A DNA stretch of 64,000 nt from Mesorhizobium sp. 65-26. GTDB taxonomy: Bacteria > Pseudomonadota > Alphaproteobacteria > Rhizobiales > Rhizobiaceae. The notes below the pieces were generated by a model. The model was not told the DNA's origin. It saw only the letters and a program-made list of their open reading frames with translations, and searched no databases. Location of the stretch: assembly GCA_001899205.1 (NCBI GenBank), contig MKVL01000030.1:62001-126000 (forward strand), given 5' to 3'. The position numbers and the translations under genes are program-made. This document shows, piece by piece, positions 63,020 to 64,000 of this stretch. How positions within the stretch are numbered: the stretch's first letter is position 1; each line of letters starts with the position of its first letter.

Positions 63020-63038
63020 TTGCGCAATGATACCGCAA
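63020..63038. promoter_or_regulatory. Inverted repeat, candidate LysR operator
   Basis: TTGCG and CGCAA are separated by nine bases in the gap between the divergent LysR gene (62984) and the ABC gene (63146). Size and placement fit a LysR recognition site; binding is inferred. Confidence 0.45.
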
Positions 63039-63145
63039 AGGCAATCATGAATGTCAGGAACGCCCATCGGCATCCCCGGAGGGAGCCGCCAAGGCCCCCC
63101 AAGAAACAAGACTTACGCTTCCCCACCCAGAGGACAGGACTTCAT

Positions 63146-63928
63146 ATGCACAAGGTGTTTTCCCGCATGGCCGTTGCGGCCCTGCTGCTCGCATCGACCT
63201 TTACGGTCGCCTCCGCTCGCGCGGACGATCTGGAGAAGATCAAGTCGGCCGGCGAGCTGAAGATCTCGATGAGCGGCCAGTATCCGCCGTTCAACTTCGT
63301 CAACGACCAGAACGAAGTGGTGGGCTTCGACGCCGATATCGGCAAGGCGATCGCCGAGCGCATCGGCGTCAAGGGCACCATTATCACCACGGCCTGGGAC
63401 GGCATCATCGCGGGCCTGCTCGCCAACAAATACGACACCGTCGTCGGCTCGATGACGATCACGCCGGAGCGCGAGAAGGTCGTCGATTTCGTCGGCCCCT
63501 ACTATCACGCCGGCCGCGCCGTTTTCGTCGGCGAGAACTCCAAGGCGCAAAGCCTCGACGACCTCAAGGGCAAGACCATCGGCGTGACGCTGGGCGAGAC
63601 GCATGAGAAATGGGCGCGCGGGCACGGCGGCTGGGATGTGCGCACCTACAAGGGCCTTCCCGAATTGATGCTCGAGCTCAAGGCAGGTCGCGTCGACGCC
63701 ATCATCGTCGACAACATCCCGGTCATGGTTGCCGTCAAGGAAACCGGCGCGAAGGTGCGCAAGCTCGACACGCCGAACATCGAGGGCGGCAGCGTCGCCA
63801 TCGGCATCGCCATCCGCAAGAACAATCCCGAGCTGAAGGCAGCCATGCAGAAGGCGCTGGACGACATGCTGGCCGACGGCACCTACAAGAAGATATCGAT
63901 GCAGTGGGTGGGCAGCGACATCCGCTGA
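63146..63928 (+). CDS. Amino-acid-type ABC transporter substrate-binding protein
   Basis: The 260-residue periplasmic protein has a signal peptide (MAVAALLLASTFTVASARA, cleavage near residue 26) and the family 3 solute-binding fold: GQYPPFNFVNDQNEVVGFDADIG near 44-66, GSMTITPEREKVVDFVGPYY and LKGKTIGVTLGETHEKW. Ligands are usually polar amino acids or opines. The permease starts 31 bases downstream and the divergent LysR is the likely regulator. Confidence 0.9.
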   Translation: MHKVFSRMAVAALLLASTFTVASARADDLEKIKSAGELKISMSGQYPPFNFVNDQNEVVGFDADIGKAIAERIGVKGTIITTAWDGIIAGLLANKYDTVVGSMTITPEREKVVDFVGPYYHAGRAVFVGENSKAQSLDDLKGKTIGVTLGETHEKWARGHGGWDVRTYKGLPELMLELKAGRVDAIIVDNIPVMVAVKETGAKVRKLDTPNIEGGSVAIGIAIRKNNPELKAAMQKALDDMLADGTYKKISMQWVGSDIR

Positions 63929-63959
63929 TCCGCAAGGCATTCAGCGCGGGACATTCTCG

Positions 63960-64000
63960 ATGGATTTCTCCCTGATACAGCGCGTCTTCCCGTTCTTCCT
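63960..64000 (+). CDS. ABC transporter permease, start only (partial)
   Basis: The window ends 13 codons into a frame reading MDFSLIQRVFPFF, as expected for an amino-acid ABC permease following its binding protein. GCGGGA lies upstream. Identification rests on position and these few residues. Confidence 0.55.
   Translation, partial: MDFSLIQRVFPFF

Overview
The window is a high-GC chromosomal segment of an alphaproteobacterium of the order Hyphomicrobiales, most likely Mesorhizobium or a close Phyllobacteriaceae relative. This rests on gene content: the giant NAD-dependent glutamate dehydrogenase, DUF982 and DUF1402 proteins, a BTLCP cysteine proteinase, a B12-dependent ribonucleotide reductase and Rhizobiales-type dispersed palindromic repeats. 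No search was run; family names come from motifs and from memory of the families. Coding density is high, most genes are chromosomal housekeeping or accessory metabolism, and there is no CRISPR array, prophage or intact insertion sequence.

Layout. 1-8 kb: 5' part of NAD-glutamate dehydrogenase (minus), an AhpD-like protein, AIM24, GNAT plus gatB, a possible small RNA or attenuator in front of a YjhX-family gene, a CBS protein and a rhomboid protease. 8-15 kb: a PAS protein, a tandem PilZ protein, a BTLCP proteinase, gamma-carbonic anhydrase, small rhizobial proteins, cysE and an HD hydrolase. 15-22 kb: a LysR regulator divergent from a seven-gene operon (NitT/TauT-type ABC importer, two SDR dehydrogenases, creatininase, ureohydrolase). 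This is the most interesting unit, a candidate pathway for uptake and hydrolysis of creatinine or a related guanidino compound. 22-33 kb: GNAT, alpha/beta hydrolase, DUF192, twin cold-shock protein, glyoxalase I, ilvA, two tandem DUF900 lipoprotein hydrolases and adenine deaminase.

33-39 kb: an Omp25/31-type porin, DUF982, a Ca2+/H+ antiporter, a poorly coding gap, a lower-GC DUF2235 gene, tRNA-Leu(UAA), a TupA-like ATP-grasp protein and a NUDIX gene that carries a one-base frameshift. 39-47 kb: a composite palindromic repeat, an old-yellow-enzyme homologue, small DUF proteins, WrbA, a CinA-like protein, a universal stress protein, xanthine phosphoribosyltransferase, a NUDIX protein and a PilZ protein. 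47-51.5 kb: nrdJ, preceded by a 648-base region with NrdR-box-like sites and closed by a clear terminator. 51.5-64 kb: VOC protein, a 40-residue membrane microprotein, an EamA exporter divergent from its LysR neighbour, mgtC behind a poorly coding leader region, a GH25 lysozyme lipoprotein, DUF1402, a phosphodiester-glycosidase-type protein, GFA and SRPBCC proteins, a single-domain ParB-like protein, a thioesterase, and a LysR regulator divergent from the start of an amino-acid-type ABC transporter that runs off the right edge.

Functional threads: nitrogen acquisition and release (glutamate dehydrogenase, guanidino operon, adenine deaminase, xanthine phosphoribosyltransferase), c-di-GMP-linked proteins (three PilZ domains and a LapG-family proteinase), and envelope functions (porin, lipoprotein hydrolases, lysozyme).
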